64,000 nucleotides of DNA, taken from Erwinia sp. E602 (GTDB lineage Bacteria > Pseudomonadota > Gammaproteobacteria > Enterobacterales > Enterobacteriaceae). Every line of letters begins with the position of its first letter. Position 1 is the stretch's first letter. The DNA lies in contig NZ_CP046582.1 in the NCBI RefSeq assembly GCF_018141005.1, positions 372,001-436,000 on the forward strand. Direction: 5' to 3'. The position numbers and the translations under genes were made by a program. Of the stretch, positions 1 to 24,054 are shown piece by piece. The notes below the pieces were generated by a model that was not told the DNA's origin, made no database searches, and saw only the letters and a list, made by a program, of their open reading frames with translations.

Positions 1-852
1 CGCAGTTCTGAACGTCTGCAGTTCTCCGGCGTGCTGAGCCAGGGCGGGGAGTTTGCCTTTGTGCTGTTCTCCGCGGCGTCGTCGGCGAAGCTGTTTAGCG
101 GCGATCAGATGCCGCTGCTGCTGGTGACGGTCACGCTGTCGATGATGACGACGCCGTTGCTGATGCAGGGCGTGGATAAAATTCTTGAACGGCGTTTCAA
201 CGAGCCCGATGAGAGCGCGGAGAAACACTTTGTCGAGGACGATAAGCCGCAGGTGATCGTGGTCGGCTTCGGCCGCTTTGGTCAGGTGGTGGGGCGTCTG
301 CTGATGGCGAATGACAAGCGGGTCACCGTGCTGGAGCGCGACATCAGCGCGGTCAGCCTGATGCGTAAATATGGCTACAAGGTCTATTACGGCGATGCCA
401 CCGAGCTGGAGCTGTTACGCGCCGCCGGGGCAGAAACCGCGCAGTCGATCGTGATAACCTGCAACGATCCGGAAGACTCGATGCATATCGTGCACCTGTG
501 CCAGCAGCACTTCCCGCATCTGGCGATCCTCGCCCGCGCCCGCGGCCGCGTGGAGGCACACGAACTGTTGCAGGCCGGCGTGACCCAGTTCTCGCGTGAA
601 ACCTTCAGCAGCGCGCTGGAGCTGGGCCGCAAGTCGCTGATCTCCGTCGGCATGCACCCGCACCAGGCGCACCGTGCGCAACAGCACTTTCGCCGGCTGG
701 ATATGCGCATGCTGCGTGAGCTGATGCCGAGCCACGACGACAGCGTGCAGATCTCCCGCGTGAAAGAAGCGCGGCGCGAGCTGGAAGATATCTTCCGCAC
801 CGAGATGAAATACGAAAAAAGTCAGTATGACGGCTGGGATGAGCAGCATTAA
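1..852 (+). CDS. kefB: Glutathione-regulated K+/H+ antiporter KefB, C-terminal part
   Basis: The reading frame is open from base 1, so this is the last 283 codons of a protein that is about 600 residues in E. coli. The end of the membrane domain ([15 protein letters not shown]) is followed by the cytoplasmic RCK/TrkA-N domain with the nucleotide-binding motif [11 protein letters not shown]. KefB is an inner-membrane potassium efflux system held closed by glutathione and opened by glutathione adducts, which protects the cell from electrophiles. The order kefB-yheV-slyD matches E. coli and separates it from its paralog KefC. The 5' part lies outside the window. Confidence 0.93.
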   Translation, partial: RSSERLQFSGVLSQGGEFAFVLFSAASSAKLFSGDQMPLLLVTVTLSMMTTPLLMQGVDKILERRFNEPDESAEKHFVEDDKPQVIVVGFGRFGQVVGRLLMANDKRVTVLERDISAVSLMRKYGYKVYYGDATELELLRAAGAETAQSIVITCNDPEDSMHIVHLCQQHFPHLAILARARGRVEAHELLQAGVTQFSRETFSSALELGRKSLISVGMHPHQAHRAQQHFRRLDMRMLRELMPSHDDSVQISRVKEARRELEDIFRTEMKYEKSQYDGWDEQH

Positions 853-868
853 CCACGAACTCAACGAG

Positions 869-1069
869 ATGATTATGCGTAAACGTTTTATCGCTGGCGC
901 CACCTGTCCGAAGTGCCAGCAGAAAGATACCCTGGCGCTGTGGCGCGAGAATAATGTCGATGTGGTTGAGTGCGTTAAGTGCGGGCATCAGATGCGCGAG
1001 GCGGACAAACAGGTGCGTAAAGAGGTGCGTGAAAACGAACAGGTCATCGGCATTTTTCACCCGGAGTAG
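869..1069 (+). CDS. yheV: YheV family putative zinc-ribbon protein
   Basis: A 66-residue protein starting MIMRKRFIAGATCPKCQ and ending GIFHPE, the same length and pattern as E. coli YheV. Two CxxC pairs (CPKC near residue 13 and CVKC near 35) form a likely zinc ribbon. The ATG at 869 was preferred over an in-frame start at 827, which would overlap kefB and add 14 unconserved residues. It lies 16 bases behind kefB, so the two are probably co-transcribed. The function is unknown. Confidence 0.9.
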   Translation: MIMRKRFIAGATCPKCQQKDTLALWRENNVDVVECVKCGHQMREADKQVRKEVRENEQVIGIFHPE

Positions 1070-1123
1070 CGCGATCGCCCCGCTTTTTTTATGCTTAAGG
1101 GTACAGCCGCGGTTGAAATTCGA

Positions 1124-1129
1124 TACAAT
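1124..1129 (+). promoter_or_regulatory. Possible -10 box (TACAAT) ahead of slyD
   Basis: TACAAT lies 83 bases upstream of the slyD start, a plausible distance for its promoter. No convincing -35 hexamer is seen at 16-18 bases upstream, so the call rests on the -10 box and its position only. Confidence 0.35.
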
Positions 1130-1211
1130 TGCCGCCACTTAGAGTCCTCCCGCTGAAGGTTAAAACCAGCGGGAATACGAATTCACGCTCTCAACGGTTT
1201 TAGGAGTCATC

Positions 1212-1751
1212 ATGAAAGTAGCAAAAGACCTCGTGGTCAGCCTGGCATACCAGGTACGTACAGAAGACGGTGTGTTGGTTGATGAATCCCCGGTGAGTGC
1301 ACCGCTGGATTACCTGCACGGTCACGGTTCCCTGATCTCCGGCCTGGAAAAAGCGCTGGAAAATCGCGAGCCGGGCGACAAGTTTGACGTTAAGATCGAA
1401 GCTAACGACGCTTACGGCCAGTTCGATGACAACCTGGTGCAGCGCGTACCGAAAGACGTCTTTATGGGCGTGGACGAACTGCAGGTTGGCATGCGCTTTA
1501 TGGCGGAAACCGATCAGGGCCCGGTGCCGGTTGAAATTACCGAAGTGGAAGACGAGCACGTGGTGGTTGACGGTAACCACATGCTGGCCGGTCAGAACCT
1601 GAGCTTCAACGTGGAAGTCGTTGCGGTGCGTGAAGCGACCGAGGAAGAGCTGGCCCACGGCCACGTTCACGGCGAGCACGGTCATCACCACGATCACGAC
1701 CATGACCACGAAGGTGGTTGTGGTACCGGCGGCTGCGGCTGCAGCCACTGA
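1212..1751 (+). CDS. slyD: FKBP-type peptidyl-prolyl isomerase and metallochaperone SlyD
   Basis: A 179-residue cytoplasmic protein. The FKBP prolyl-isomerase fold (residues 1-70 and 130-150) is interrupted by the IF chaperone insert. The C-terminal tail is rich in His and Cys (HGHHHDHDHDHEGG then CGTGGCGCSH) and binds nickel. In E. coli SlyD folds proteins and hands nickel to the hydrogenase assembly factor HypB. The tail here is shorter than in E. coli (196 residues in total). RBS AGGAG precedes the ATG at 1212. A terminator follows at 1829. Confidence 0.96.
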   Translation: MKVAKDLVVSLAYQVRTEDGVLVDESPVSAPLDYLHGHGSLISGLEKALENREPGDKFDVKIEANDAYGQFDDNLVQRVPKDVFMGVDELQVGMRFMAETDQGPVPVEITEVEDEHVVVDGNHMLAGQNLSFNVEVVAVREATEEELAHGHVHGEHGHHHDHDHDHEGGCGTGGCGCSH

Positions 1752-1828
1752 TCTTCCGTCGTCTTTCGCGCTGCGGGTGCGTTTACCGCCTTCCTGCAGC
1801 ACGAAATACTCGGAATATCTGTCAAAGA

Positions 1829-1856
1829 GGTCACGCAAATGCGTGGCCTTTTTTTT
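1829..1856 (+). terminator. Rho-independent terminator behind slyD
   Basis: GGTCACGCA and TGCGTGGCC pair into a nine-base-pair stem with one G-U wobble, followed directly by eight T residues. It lies 77 bases after the slyD stop. Confidence 0.88.
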
Positions 1857-1920
1857 GGTTACTGCGCTGGCTGGAACAGGGGGTCTGTGCGTGTGTCGGC
1901 TGTGCGAGCGTGCCCGGCTC

Positions 1921-2023
1921 AGGGAGCCTGTCCACTCCGTAAAGACGCAAAAAACGTCATCCATGACAGCTCAGCGCGGGCCGTCCGTGGCCCGTGATGC
2001 TTTACTCCGTGGACAGGCTCCCT
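1921..2023. repeat. Long inverted repeat between slyD and slyX
   Basis: AGGGAGCCTGTCCAC at 1921-1935 is repeated perfectly in inverted orientation at 2009-2023. The pairing resumes for GTAAAG after a three-base mismatch, giving arms of about 24 bases. The loop holds a second small stem (GGGCC/GGCCC near 1978-1993). It lies between convergent genes, is not coding, and looks like a small palindromic intergenic element. Whether it is dispersed in the genome cannot be told from one copy. Confidence 0.6.
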
Positions 2024-2081
2024 TCGCTTCATATTGCTGAGTTGCCTGAAGGGCAACCAACAGCCCGATCCGTGCTGCTCA

Positions 2082-2300
2082 TTAGTAATGCGGAGGAGGG
2101 GTTTCTTCGGATTGTGAGGCGATGAGGGATGGCGCTGCTTCCTTTAACTTATCGGTCAGCAGGCGCATCTGTTCGCGCAGGCGGGCCATCTCCAGCTGAT
2201 GCTGAACCACCGTTTCGTTGAGTTCATCGATAGTGTGATCCTGAAACGCCAGTTTGCTTTCCAGCCGCTCCAGCCGCTCTTCCAGCCATGATTGTTGCAT
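2082..2300 (-). CDS. slyX: SlyX family coiled-coil protein
   Basis: A 72-residue protein, [20 protein letters not shown] onward, with heptad-like leucines over most of its length and the typical C-terminal PPPHY. SlyX is a small conserved protein of unknown function, found beside slyD and fkpA in many gammaproteobacteria. It runs convergent to slyD and divergent from fkpA, the E. coli arrangement. Confidence 0.93.
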   Translation of the reverse strand: MQQSWLEERLERLESKLAFQDHTIDELNETVVQHQLEMARLREQMRLLTDKLKEAAPSLIASQSEETPPPHY

Positions 2301-2446
2301 TCTGTTTCCTCCTGTTACTACCTGCGGCGCTTTCTCGGCGCGAATTGTCCGATTCTAAGGGTAAAAGGCAGGCGAAAACAGGTAAAATGACGTAGATTGG
2401 CCGCCAGAGGTTGAAAAGTCGTACCGCTGACGCCACTGAAGGTGGT

Positions 2447-2475
2447 GAAACTTTCGGGCAATCACGCGGTCGGAA
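2447..2475 (+). promoter_or_regulatory. Sigma-E-like promoter of fkpA
   Basis: GAAACTT (2447-2453), a 16-base spacer and TCGGAA (2470-2475) fit the sigma-E pattern (GGAACTT, 15-16 bases, TCnnA). In E. coli fkpA belongs to the sigma-E envelope-stress regulon. The implied leader is about 100 bases. Confidence 0.6.
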
Positions 2476-2583
2476 GTTAACTTTAGTTTTATGCAGGGGA
2501 GCGCCCCTGAGACCCGTTACAGCACAGACCGCCGGTCTGCCAACGATTCCCCGGGGTGAGATGCTTCGGTTTTGGAGAAATGG

Positions 2584-3408
2584 ATGAAATCACTGTTTAA
2601 AGTTACTTTATTAGCTACCACTCTGGCTGCGGCGTTCACCGCACCGCTGGCCATCGCTGCCGACGCTGCTGCGGCTCCTGCTGCTCAGCAGGCGCCAAAA
2701 AACGCGGCGTTCAAGAACGATGACCAGCAGTCGGCCTATGCGCTGGGTGCTTCTCTGGGCCGCTACATGGAGAACTCCCTGAAGGAGCAGGAAAAACTGG
2801 GCATCGCTCTGGATAAAAACCAGCTGATTGCCGGCGTTCAGGATGCGTTTGCGGGTAAAAGCAAGCTGACTGACCAGGAAATCGAGCAGACCCTGCAGTC
2901 CTTTGAAGGCCGTGTGAAAGGTGCCGCTCAGGCCAAAATGGAGAAAGATGCGAAAGAGAACACCGCTAAAGGTGAGGCTTACGCAGCGAAATTCGCCAAA
3001 GAGAAGGGCGTGAAGAAAACGGAATCCGGCCTGCTCTACCTGGTAGAGAAAGCGGGTGCCGGTGAGTCACCGAAAGACAGCGATACCGTGGTGGTGAACT
3101 ACAAAGGTACCCTGGTTGACGGCACCGAGTTCGATAACTCTTACACCCGCGGCGAGCCACTGTCATTCCGTCTGGACGGCGTGATCCCAGGCTGGACCGA
3201 AGGCCTGAAGCAGGTCAAGAAGGGTGGCAAAATCAAGCTGGTGATCCCACCGGCGCTGGCCTACGGCCAGAATGGCGTTCCGGGCATTCCGGCTAACTCT
3301 ACGCTGGTATTCGAGGTTGAGCTGCTGGACATCAAACCGGCCGCTAAAGCCGACGAGAAAGCAGAACAGCCTGCAGCAGCAGCGGCTGATAAAGCCAAAG
3401 CGCAGTAA
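2584..3408 (+). CDS. fkpA: Periplasmic FKBP-type peptidyl-prolyl isomerase and chaperone FkpA
   Basis: A 274-residue exported protein. The signal peptide is MKSLFKVTLLATTLAAAFTA with cleavage near AIAA. An N-terminal dimerisation and chaperone domain (to about residue 145) and a C-terminal FKBP domain (about 150-258; GTEFDNSYTRGEP, LVIPPALAYG) follow. It isomerises prolyl bonds and prevents aggregation of periplasmic and outer-membrane proteins. The ATG at 2584 has GGAG seven bases upstream and gives the E. coli N-terminus; an in-frame TTG at 2572 is rejected. The tail is rich in Ala and Lys. Confidence 0.96.
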   Translation: MKSLFKVTLLATTLAAAFTAPLAIAADAAAAPAAQQAPKNAAFKNDDQQSAYALGASLGRYMENSLKEQEKLGIALDKNQLIAGVQDAFAGKSKLTDQEIEQTLQSFEGRVKGAAQAKMEKDAKENTAKGEAYAAKFAKEKGVKKTESGLLYLVEKAGAGESPKDSDTVVVNYKGTLVDGTEFDNSYTRGEPLSFRLDGVIPGWTEGLKQVKKGGKIKLVIPPALAYGQNGVPGIPANSTLVFEVELLDIKPAAKADEKAEQPAAAAADKAKAQ

Positions 3409-3414
3409 TTGTAT

Positions 3415-3438
3415 CACCGCCACCTGCGGGTGGCGGTG
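3415..3438 (+). terminator. Stem-loop behind fkpA
   Basis: CACCGCCACC, a TGCG loop, then GGTGGCGGTG form a perfect ten-base-pair hairpin seven bases behind the fkpA stop. There is no T-run, so it may protect the 3' end or act as a weak terminator. Confidence 0.55.
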
Positions 3439-3611
3439 CTCCCGCCTGCGATTAATTCCTGTTTCCACTGGCTTTTAACCCGTGCAATTTCCGTGGAAAG
3501 GTCGGGACACGGCTTTCCCATATTTGCTAGACTAGCCAGCGCGCATTATAACTAAGAATGAGTCTGCCCTTGCGCCGTGTGACAGGCTCTTGTCAGAGGG
3601 TGGTGTCGTCA

Positions 3612-4334
3612 ATGTCTAATTCCCTGTTTTCCGGTGATGTTGCGGATTCGGATCTGCTTGAGCAGCGTCCTTTCCTGCCCGGTGACTTCGAAATTTTAAA
3701 ATCTTATGAGGCCGTGGTTGACGGTCTGGCGATGCTGATCGGTTCGCATTGCGAAATTGTGCTGCATTCGCTGGAAGATTTGAAATGCTCTGCGGTGAGG
3801 ATCGCTAACGGTGAACATACCGGGCGAAAAATTGGTTCTCCTATCACCGATCTGGCGTTGCGCATGCTGCATGATATGACCGGTGCCGACAGCAACGTCT
3901 CTAAAGCCTATTTTACCCGTGCCAAAAGCGGCGTGCTGATGAAGTCAGTGACCATCGCTATCCGCAATCGTGACAAGCGGGTGGTGGGGCTGCTGTGCAT
4001 CAACATGAACCTCGACGTGCCGTTCTCGCAGATCATGGCGACCTTTATGCCGCCGGAGACGCAGGAAGTGGCCTCTTCGGTTAACTTTGCCTCATCGGTG
4101 GAAGACCTGGTGATGCAGACGCTGGAGTTCACCATTGAGGAAGTCAGTACCGATCGCAACGTCTCTAACAACGCCAAGAACCGGCAGATCGTGTTGAACA
4201 TGTATGAGAAGGGAATTTTCGACATTAAAGACGCGATCAATCAGGTGGCGGACCGCCTGAACATCTCTAAACATACGGTTTATCTCTACATCCGTCAGTT
4301 TAAGAACGGCGACTTCCACGGTCAGGACAAGTAG
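3612..4334 (+). CDS. yheO: YheO family transcriptional regulator (PAS-like plus DauR-type HTH)
   Basis: From the ATG at 3612 the product is 240 residues, the same as E. coli YheO. An in-frame ATG at 3558 would add 18 unmatched residues. A PAS-like sensor domain (about 25-140; [27 protein letters not shown]) is followed by a helix-turn-helix (about 195-240; [20 protein letters not shown]). The ligand and targets are not established. It overlaps tusD by one base, so it is probably the first gene of yheO-tusDCB. Confidence 0.93.
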   Translation: MSNSLFSGDVADSDLLEQRPFLPGDFEILKSYEAVVDGLAMLIGSHCEIVLHSLEDLKCSAVRIANGEHTGRKIGSPITDLALRMLHDMTGADSNVSKAYFTRAKSGVLMKSVTIAIRNRDKRVVGLLCINMNLDVPFSQIMATFMPPETQEVASSVNFASSVEDLVMQTLEFTIEEVSTDRNVSNNAKNRQIVLNMYEKGIFDIKDAINQVADRLNISKHTVYLYIRQFKNGDFHGQDK

Positions 4335-4720
4335 TGCGCTTCAGCCTGATGGTGACCGGCCCAGCCTACGGCACCCAGCAGGCCAGCAGCGCGCTGCTGT
4401 TTGCCCGTGCGCTGCTGGAGCAGGGGCACGCGTTGGAGAGTATCTTCTTCTATCGGGAGGGGGTGCTGAACGCCAGCCTGCTGAACGCTCCCGCCAGCGA
4501 TGAGTGTGATTTAACGCGCCAGTGGCAGCAGCTGCATCAGCAACACGGGGTGGCGCTGAACATTTGCGTGGCGGCGGCTCTGCGCCGGGGCATCAGCGAC
4601 GAGCGTGAAGCGTTGGCGCTGGGGCTGCCCACGGCCAACCTTGCCGCGGGCTTTCAGTTAACCGGCCTGGGGGCGCTGGCAGAAGCGCTGCTCGGCTGTG
4701 AGCGGATGGTACAGTTCTGA
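4334..4720 (+). CDS. tusD: Sulfur relay protein TusD
   Basis: A 128-residue DsrE-family protein starting at a GTG that overlaps the yheO stop by one base. The conserved catalytic cysteine lies in [12 protein letters not shown] (about residue 78). TusD takes persulfide sulfur from TusA within the TusBCD hexamer and passes it through TusE to MnmA for the 2-thio group of mnm5s2U34 in tRNA. It shares one base with tusC (TGATG), which indicates translational coupling. Confidence 0.95.
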   Translation: MRFSLMVTGPAYGTQQASSALLFARALLEQGHALESIFFYREGVLNASLLNAPASDECDLTRQWQQLHQQHGVALNICVAAALRRGISDEREALALGLPTANLAAGFQLTGLGALAEALLGCERMVQF

Positions 4721-5079
4721 TGAAACGCATCGCTTTTGTCTTCAGCCATGCGCCGCACGGCTCCAGCGGCGGGCGGGAAGGGCTGGACGCCGCGCTGGCC
4801 ACCTCAGCGCTGAGCGACGAGATTGCGCTGTTCTTTGTCAGCGACGGCGTGCTGCAGTTGACCAGCGGCCAGCGGCCCGGGCAGATTCTGGCGCGTAACT
4901 ACATCGCCACCTTTGGCGTGTTGCCGTTGTACGACGTCGACCGCTGCTACCTGTGTGCGGCGGCGCTGGCGGAGCGTGGTCTGAGCGAAACGCTGCCGCG
5001 GGTGCTGGACGCCGAGGTTCTGTCTCCGGCCGAACTGAGCGAGCTGCTGCACCAGTACGACCGCGTACTGGTCTTCTGA
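4720..5079 (+). CDS. tusC: Sulfur relay protein TusC
   Basis: A 119-residue DsrF-like protein ([20 protein letters not shown]) and structural subunit of TusBCD. It starts within the tusD stop codon and ends seven bases before tusB. Confidence 0.95.
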   Translation: MKRIAFVFSHAPHGSSGGREGLDAALATSALSDEIALFFVSDGVLQLTSGQRPGQILARNYIATFGVLPLYDVDRCYLCAAALAERGLSETLPRVLDAEVLSPAELSELLHQYDRVLVF

Positions 5080-5086
5080 GGTCACC

Positions 5087-5374
5087 ATGCTCCATACGTT
5101 AATGAGTTCACCGTTCCACTGCGATCTGCCGGCGTTACAGCGTCTGCTGGCCGCTGGCGACGATCTGCTACTGCTGCAGGATGGGGTGCTGGCGGCCCTG
5201 GCAGGCAGTCAGGCGCTTGAATCGCTACAGCTTGCCCCCATATCGATCTACGTGCTGAAGGACGATGTGGAGGCGCGTGGGCTTTCTGCTCAAATTTCGA
5301 CCAGTGTGATGCAGGTAGGCTATACTGACTTCGTCAGGCTGACGGTCAAACATCCGCAACAAATGACCTGGTAA
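5087..5374 (+). CDS. tusB: Sulfur relay protein TusB
   Basis: A 95-residue DsrH-like protein ending HPQQMTW, a conserved tail of the family. It is the third subunit of the TusBCD complex in 2-thiouridine synthesis. It is the last gene before the str operon promoter, whose -35 box begins 22 bases after the stop. Confidence 0.95.
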   Translation: MLHTLMSSPFHCDLPALQRLLAAGDDLLLLQDGVLAALAGSQALESLQLAPISIYVLKDDVEARGLSAQISTSVMQVGYTDFVRLTVKHPQQMTW

Positions 5375-5396
5375 ATGCGGTAATCCTGGTTATTTC

Positions 5397-5425
5397 TTGA
5401 CACCTTTTAAGCTCAGCTCTAAAAT
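5397..5425 (+). promoter_or_regulatory. str operon promoter
   Basis: TTGACA (5397-5402), a 17-base spacer and TAAAAT (5420-5425). This is near-consensus sigma-70 with ideal spacing and lies about 75 bases before rpsL, as in E. coli. It drives rpsL-rpsG-fusA-tufA. Confidence 0.92.
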
Positions 5426-5440
5426 TCCGCGGCCTCGTGA

Positions 5441-5875
<435 letters not shown>

Positions 5876-5956
5876 TGGTTCTCCGTTAAGTAAGGCCAAA
5901 CGTTTTAACTTAAATGTCAAAATAAACTCGTAGAGTTTTGGACAATCCTGAATTAA

Positions 5957-6442
<486 letters not shown>

Positions 6443-6463
6443 CAGCTCTGTAGTTGTTATTAA

Positions 6464-6496
6464 CCCAGCGGGCGTTCAAGTAGCCAACCCGCTGGG
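6464..6496 (+). other. Hairpin between rpsG and fusA
   Basis: CCCAGCGGG (6464-6472) and CCCGCTGGG (6488-6496) form a perfect nine-base-pair stem with a 15-base loop inside the str transcript. No T-run follows, so it is not a terminator. It may shape mRNA processing or relative expression. Confidence 0.6.
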
Positions 6497-6505
6497 ATTT
6501 ACTAA

Positions 6506-8650
<2,145 letters not shown>

Positions 8651-8663
8651 GCTACAGTTTTAA

Positions 8664-9905
<1,242 letters not shown>

Positions 9906-9953
9906 TTGTGATACTTGTACTGGCAGAGCCTGCTCTGCCAGAGCACAGAAAAG

Positions 9954-9977
9954 AGAGCGCTTCGGCGCTCTTTTTTT
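9954..9977 (+). terminator. Terminator of the str operon
   Basis: AGAGCGC, a TTCG tetraloop, GCGCTCT and seven T residues: a textbook intrinsic terminator. A second hairpin (TGGCAGAGC/GCTCTGCCA, 9921-9940) lies between it and the tufA stop. Confidence 0.92.
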
Positions 9978-10000
9978 ATGCGATAAATCACGCAGGGTAG

Positions 10001-10028
10001 TTGCTTTAATCGCGTATGCACGTATAAT
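10001..10028 (+). promoter_or_regulatory. S10 operon promoter
   Basis: TTGCTT (10001-10006), a 16-base spacer and a perfect TATAAT (10023-10028). Initiation about seven bases on leaves a leader of about 174 nt before rpsJ, close to the E. coli S10 leader. Confidence 0.88.
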
Positions 10029-10035
10029 ACGCGGG

Positions 10036-10520
<485 letters not shown>

Positions 10521-10540
10521 TCAGGTCATTGAGCGATTGA

Positions 10541-12936
<2,396 letters not shown>

Positions 12937-12949
12937 TTTTAGAGGATAA

Positions 12950-15160
<2,211 letters not shown>

Positions 15161-15187
15161 TAGAATTCGCCTTCTCTAAAAATAAGA

Positions 15188-15217
15188 TGAACGGCTCGAC
15201 AGGGCCGTTCATTTTTT
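15188..15217 (+). terminator. Terminator between the S10 and spc operons
   Basis: TGAACGGC and GCCGTTCA form an eight-base-pair stem with an eight-base loop, then six T residues. Confidence 0.85.
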
Positions 15218-15241
15218 CTACCCATATGCGAGAAGTGGTGT

Positions 15242-15247
15242 TATAAT
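15242..15247 (+). promoter_or_regulatory. spc operon promoter (-10 box)
   Basis: A perfect TATAAT followed by GCCGCGCCC, as in the E. coli spc promoter. The -35 region (near TCTACCC) is poor, also as in E. coli. The leader to rplN is about 73 nt. Confidence 0.8.
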
Positions 15248-15314
15248 GCCGCGCCCTCAATTGTGGGGCTTTTAATCGACCTGAATCAGGTCCCGAAGTA
15301 GTAGTTGACATTAG

Positions 15315-16577
<1,263 letters not shown>

Positions 16578-16591
16578 GGTAGGGTTACTTC

Positions 16592-16897
16592 ATGGCTAAG
16601 CAATCGATGAAGGCACGCGAAGTTGTTCGCGTAAAACTGGCTGATAAATACCGCGCTAAACGCGAGGAATTGAAAGCTATCATCTCTAGTGTGAACTCAT
16701 CCGACGAAGATCGTTGGAATGCTGTTCTCAAGCTGCAAACTCTGCCGCGTGATTCCAGCCCGTCCCGTCAGCGTAACCGCTGCCGCCAGACTGGTCGTCC
16801 ACATGGTTATGTGGGCAAATTCGGGTTGAGCCGTATCAAGCTGCGTGAAGCCGCCATGCGCGGTGAAGTGCCTGGCTTGAAAAAGGCTAGCTGGTAA
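16592..16897 (+). CDS. rpsN: 30S ribosomal protein S14 (zinc-independent form)
   Basis: A 101-residue long-form S14 of the small-subunit head. The CxxC pairs of the zinc-binding form are absent, as usual in enterobacteria. It lies 14 bases after rplE. Confidence 0.97.
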   Translation: MAKQSMKAREVVRVKLADKYRAKREELKAIISSVNSSDEDRWNAVLKLQTLPRDSSPSRQRNRCRQTGRPHGYVGKFGLSRIKLREAAMRGEVPGLKKASW

Positions 16898-16921
16898 TTA
16901 CCAATTGAATCACGGGAGTAA

Positions 16922-17320
<399 letters not shown>

Positions 17321-17333
17321 TCGGAGGAAACTA

Positions 17334-17867
17334 ATGTCTCGTGTTGCTAAAGCACCTGTCGTTATTCCTGCCGGCGTAGAGGTAAAACTCGACGGTCAGG
17401 TAATTTCGATTAAAGGTAAAAACGGCGAGCTGACTCGTACTATTAACAGCGCTGTTGAAGTTAAGCATGCTGACAACGTCCTGACTTTCGCTCCGCGCGA
17501 AGGTTTTTCAGACGCTTGGGCGCAGGCTGGTACTTCTCGTGCCCTGCTGAACGGTATGGTTATCGGTGTTACCGAAGGCTTCACTAAGAAGCTGCAGCTG
17601 GTTGGTGTAGGTTATCGTGCAGCCATCAAAGGCAACGCAGTGAGTTTAGCTCTTGGCTTCTCTCACCCAGTTGAGCATGCGCTGCCAGCGGGGATCACTG
17701 CTGAATGTCCAACTCAGACTGAAATCGTGCTGAAAGGCGCTGATAAACAGCTGATTGGTCAGGTTGCAGCAGATCTGCGCGCCTACCGTCGTCCTGAGCC
17801 TTATAAAGGCAAGGGTGTTCGTTACGCCGACGAAGTCGTGCGTACCAAAGAGGCTAAGAAGAAGTAA
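17334..17867 (+). CDS. rplF: 50S ribosomal protein L6
   Basis: A 177-residue protein of two similar domains at the factor-binding site, near the sarcin-ricin loop. The C-terminal [16 protein letters not shown] motif is intact. Confidence 0.98.
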   Translation: MSRVAKAPVVIPAGVEVKLDGQVISIKGKNGELTRTINSAVEVKHADNVLTFAPREGFSDAWAQAGTSRALLNGMVIGVTEGFTKKLQLVGVGYRAAIKGNAVSLALGFSHPVEHALPAGITAECPTQTEIVLKGADKQLIGQVAADLRAYRRPEPYKGKGVRYADEVVRTKEAKKK

Positions 17868-18230
<363 letters not shown>

Positions 18231-18235
18231 GGTAG

Positions 18236-18745
<510 letters not shown>

Positions 18746-18750
18746 TGACC

Positions 18751-18930
18751 ATGGCTAAGACTATTAAAATTACTCAAACCCGTAGTTCGATCGGCCGTCT
18801 GCCTAAACATAAGGCAACGCTGCTTGGCCTGGGTCTGCGTCGTATTAACCACACCGTAGAGCGCGAAGACACGCCAGCTGTACGCGGCATGGTTAACGCG
18901 ATTTCCTACATGGTTAAAGTGGAGGAGTAA
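18751..18930 (+). CDS. rpmD: 50S ribosomal protein L30
   Basis: A 59-residue protein, [20 protein letters not shown] onward. The start at 18751 gives the family N-terminus and length. An ATG two codons earlier, overlapping rpsE, would add MT only. Confidence 0.97.
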   Translation: MAKTIKITQTRSSIGRLPKHKATLLGLGLRRINHTVEREDTPAVRGMVNAISYMVKVEE

Positions 18931-19368
<438 letters not shown>

Positions 19369-19375
19369 GTAGCAG

Positions 19376-20856
<1,481 letters not shown>

Positions 20857-20874
20857 TTTAATCGCATATTTTTC

Positions 20875-20903
20875 TTGCAAAGTTGGGTTGAGCTGGCTAG
20901 ATT
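20875..20903 (+). promoter_or_regulatory. alpha operon promoter
   Basis: TTGCAA (20875-20880), a 17-base spacer and TAGATT (20898-20903), about 100 bases before rpsM, as in E. coli. A GCTGGCTA/TAGCCAGC stem (20892-20910) overlaps the -10 box. Confidence 0.75.
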
Positions 20904-20909
20904 AGCCAG

Positions 20910-21015
20910 CCAATCTTTTGTATGTCTATGCGTTTCCATTTGAGTATCCTGAAAACGGGCTTTTCGGCATGGGACGCATAAGTAATTTAATAGGAGTGCA
21001 TAGTGGCCCGTATAG
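20910..21015 (+). promoter_or_regulatory. alpha operon leader (S4 pseudoknot control site)
   Basis: The leader and first codons of rpsM. In E. coli this segment folds into a nested pseudoknot that S4 binds to block translation of rpsM, rpsK, rpsD and rplQ. The local sequence (TGAGTATCCTGAAAACGGGC and on) resembles the E. coli leader. Not folded here. Confidence 0.65.
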
Positions 21016-21359
21016 CAGGCATTAACATTCCTGATCAGAAACATACCGTTATTGCATTAACTGCAATCTTCGGCATCGGTAAAACCCGCTCACAGGCTAT
21101 CTGTGCAGCAACGGGTATTGCTGAAAATGTTAAGATCAGAGAGCTGTCTGAAGAGCAAATCGACATTCTGCGTGACGCTGTTGCAAAGTATGTTGTTGAA
21201 GGCGATCTGCGTCGTGAAATTACCCTGAGCATCAAGCGTCTTATGGACCTTGGCTGCTATCGTGGTTTACGCCATCGTCGTGGTCTTCCAGTACGCGGTC
21301 AGCGTACCAAGACCAACGCACGTACCCGTAAGGGTCCGCGTAAACCGATCAAGAAATAA
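21003..21359 (+). CDS. rpsM: 30S ribosomal protein S13
   Basis: A 118-residue head protein that touches P-site tRNA and L5. It starts at a GTG (21003) with AGGAG upstream, inside the S4 control site. Confidence 0.98.
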   Translation: MARIAGINIPDQKHTVIALTAIFGIGKTRSQAICAATGIAENVKIRELSEEQIDILRDAVAKYVVEGDLRREITLSIKRLMDLGCYRGLRHRRGLPVRGQRTKTNARTRKGPRKPIKK

Positions 21360-21372
21360 TCGGGGTGATTGA

Positions 21373-21765
<393 letters not shown>

Positions 21766-21780
21766 CGCCCCGTTTTTTAG

Positions 21781-22419
<639 letters not shown>

Positions 22420-22444
22420 GGCTTAGTACCAAAGAGAGGACACA

Positions 22445-23434
22445 ATGCAGGGTTCTGTGACAGAGTTTCTAAAACCGCGCCTGGTAGATATCGAGCAAGT
22501 GAGTTCGACGCACGCCAAGGTGACCCTTGAGCCTTTAGAGCGTGGCTTTGGCCATACTCTTGGTAACGCGCTGCGCCGTATTCTGCTTTCATCAATGCCG
22601 GGTTGCGCGGTGACCGAGGTTGAAATTGATGGTGTACTGCATGAGTACAGCACCAAAGAGGGTGTACAGGAAGATATCCTGGAAATCCTGCTCAACCTTA
22701 AAGGTTTGGCGGTAAGAGTTCAGGGCAAAGATGAAGTTATTCTTACTCTGAATAAATCTGGCATTGGCCCTGTGACTGCAGCCGATATCACCCATGATGG
22801 TGATGTCGAAATCGTCAAGCCGCAGCACCTGATCTGCCATCTGACCGATGAGAACGCCGCTATCAGCATGCGTATCAAAGTTCAGCGTGGTCGTGGTTAT
22901 GTGCCGGCGTCTGCCCGAATTCATTCGGAAGAAGATGAGCGCCCGATCGGTCGTCTGTTAGTCGACGCCTGCTACAGCCCTGTAGAGCGTATTGCCTACA
23001 ATGTTGAAGCAGCGCGTGTTGAACAGCGTACTGACCTGGACAAGCTGGTCATCGAAATGGAAACCAACGGCACTATCGATCCTGAAGAAGCGATCCGCCG
23101 TGCGGCTACCATCCTGGCAGAACAACTTGAAGCTTTCGTTGACTTACGTGATGTTCGTCAGCCGGAAGTTAAAGAAGAGAAACCAGAATTCGATCCGATC
23201 TTGCTGCGCCCTGTTGACGATCTGGAATTGACTGTCCGCTCTGCTAACTGCCTTAAGGCAGAAGCTATCCACTACATCGGTGATCTGGTACAGCGTACCG
23301 AGGTTGAGCTGCTTAAAACGCCTAACCTTGGTAAAAAATCTCTTACTGAGATTAAAGATGTGCTGGCTTCTCGTGGTCTGTCTCTGGGCATGCGCCTGGA
23401 AAACTGGCCGCCAGCTAGCATTGCTGATGAATAA
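22445..23434 (+). CDS. rpoA: RNA polymerase alpha subunit
   Basis: A 329-residue protein. The N-terminal domain (1-235) dimerises and assembles beta and beta'. The C-terminal domain (250-329) binds UP elements and activators such as CRP. It starts [20 protein letters not shown], and the length equals E. coli. Confidence 0.98.
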
Positions 23435-23450
23435 CCCGATCACAGGTTAA

Positions 23451-23861
<411 letters not shown>

Positions 23862-23882
23862 TCTGTAGTTGCAACGTAAAAA

Positions 23883-23905
23883 AACCGGGCTTGCCCGGTT
23901 TTTTT
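23883..23905 (+). terminator. Terminator of the alpha operon
   Basis: AACCGGGC, a TT loop, GCCCGGTT and a run of T residues, 21 bases behind rplQ. The reverse strand also has a T-run, so it may work both ways. Confidence 0.92.
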
Positions 23906-24054
23906 ATATCCAAAATTCCTCTGCTCGTCATCTCCCCCGAAACTGCGCTATGCTAACCCACTCTTTCATCCAGGCAGCCATGTCGAATATCGGCCGGCTA
24001 TCAGGCTAACCTGTTCCGCAGGGAAAACCGCTTGCGTTTCACTGAGGAGAAGTT

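Noticed and set aside
1071..1088. Possible terminator behind yheV (GCGATCGCCCCGC then T-run)
   Set aside because: The T-run is good, but the only stem has about four base pairs with a large loop, so it is too weak to call.
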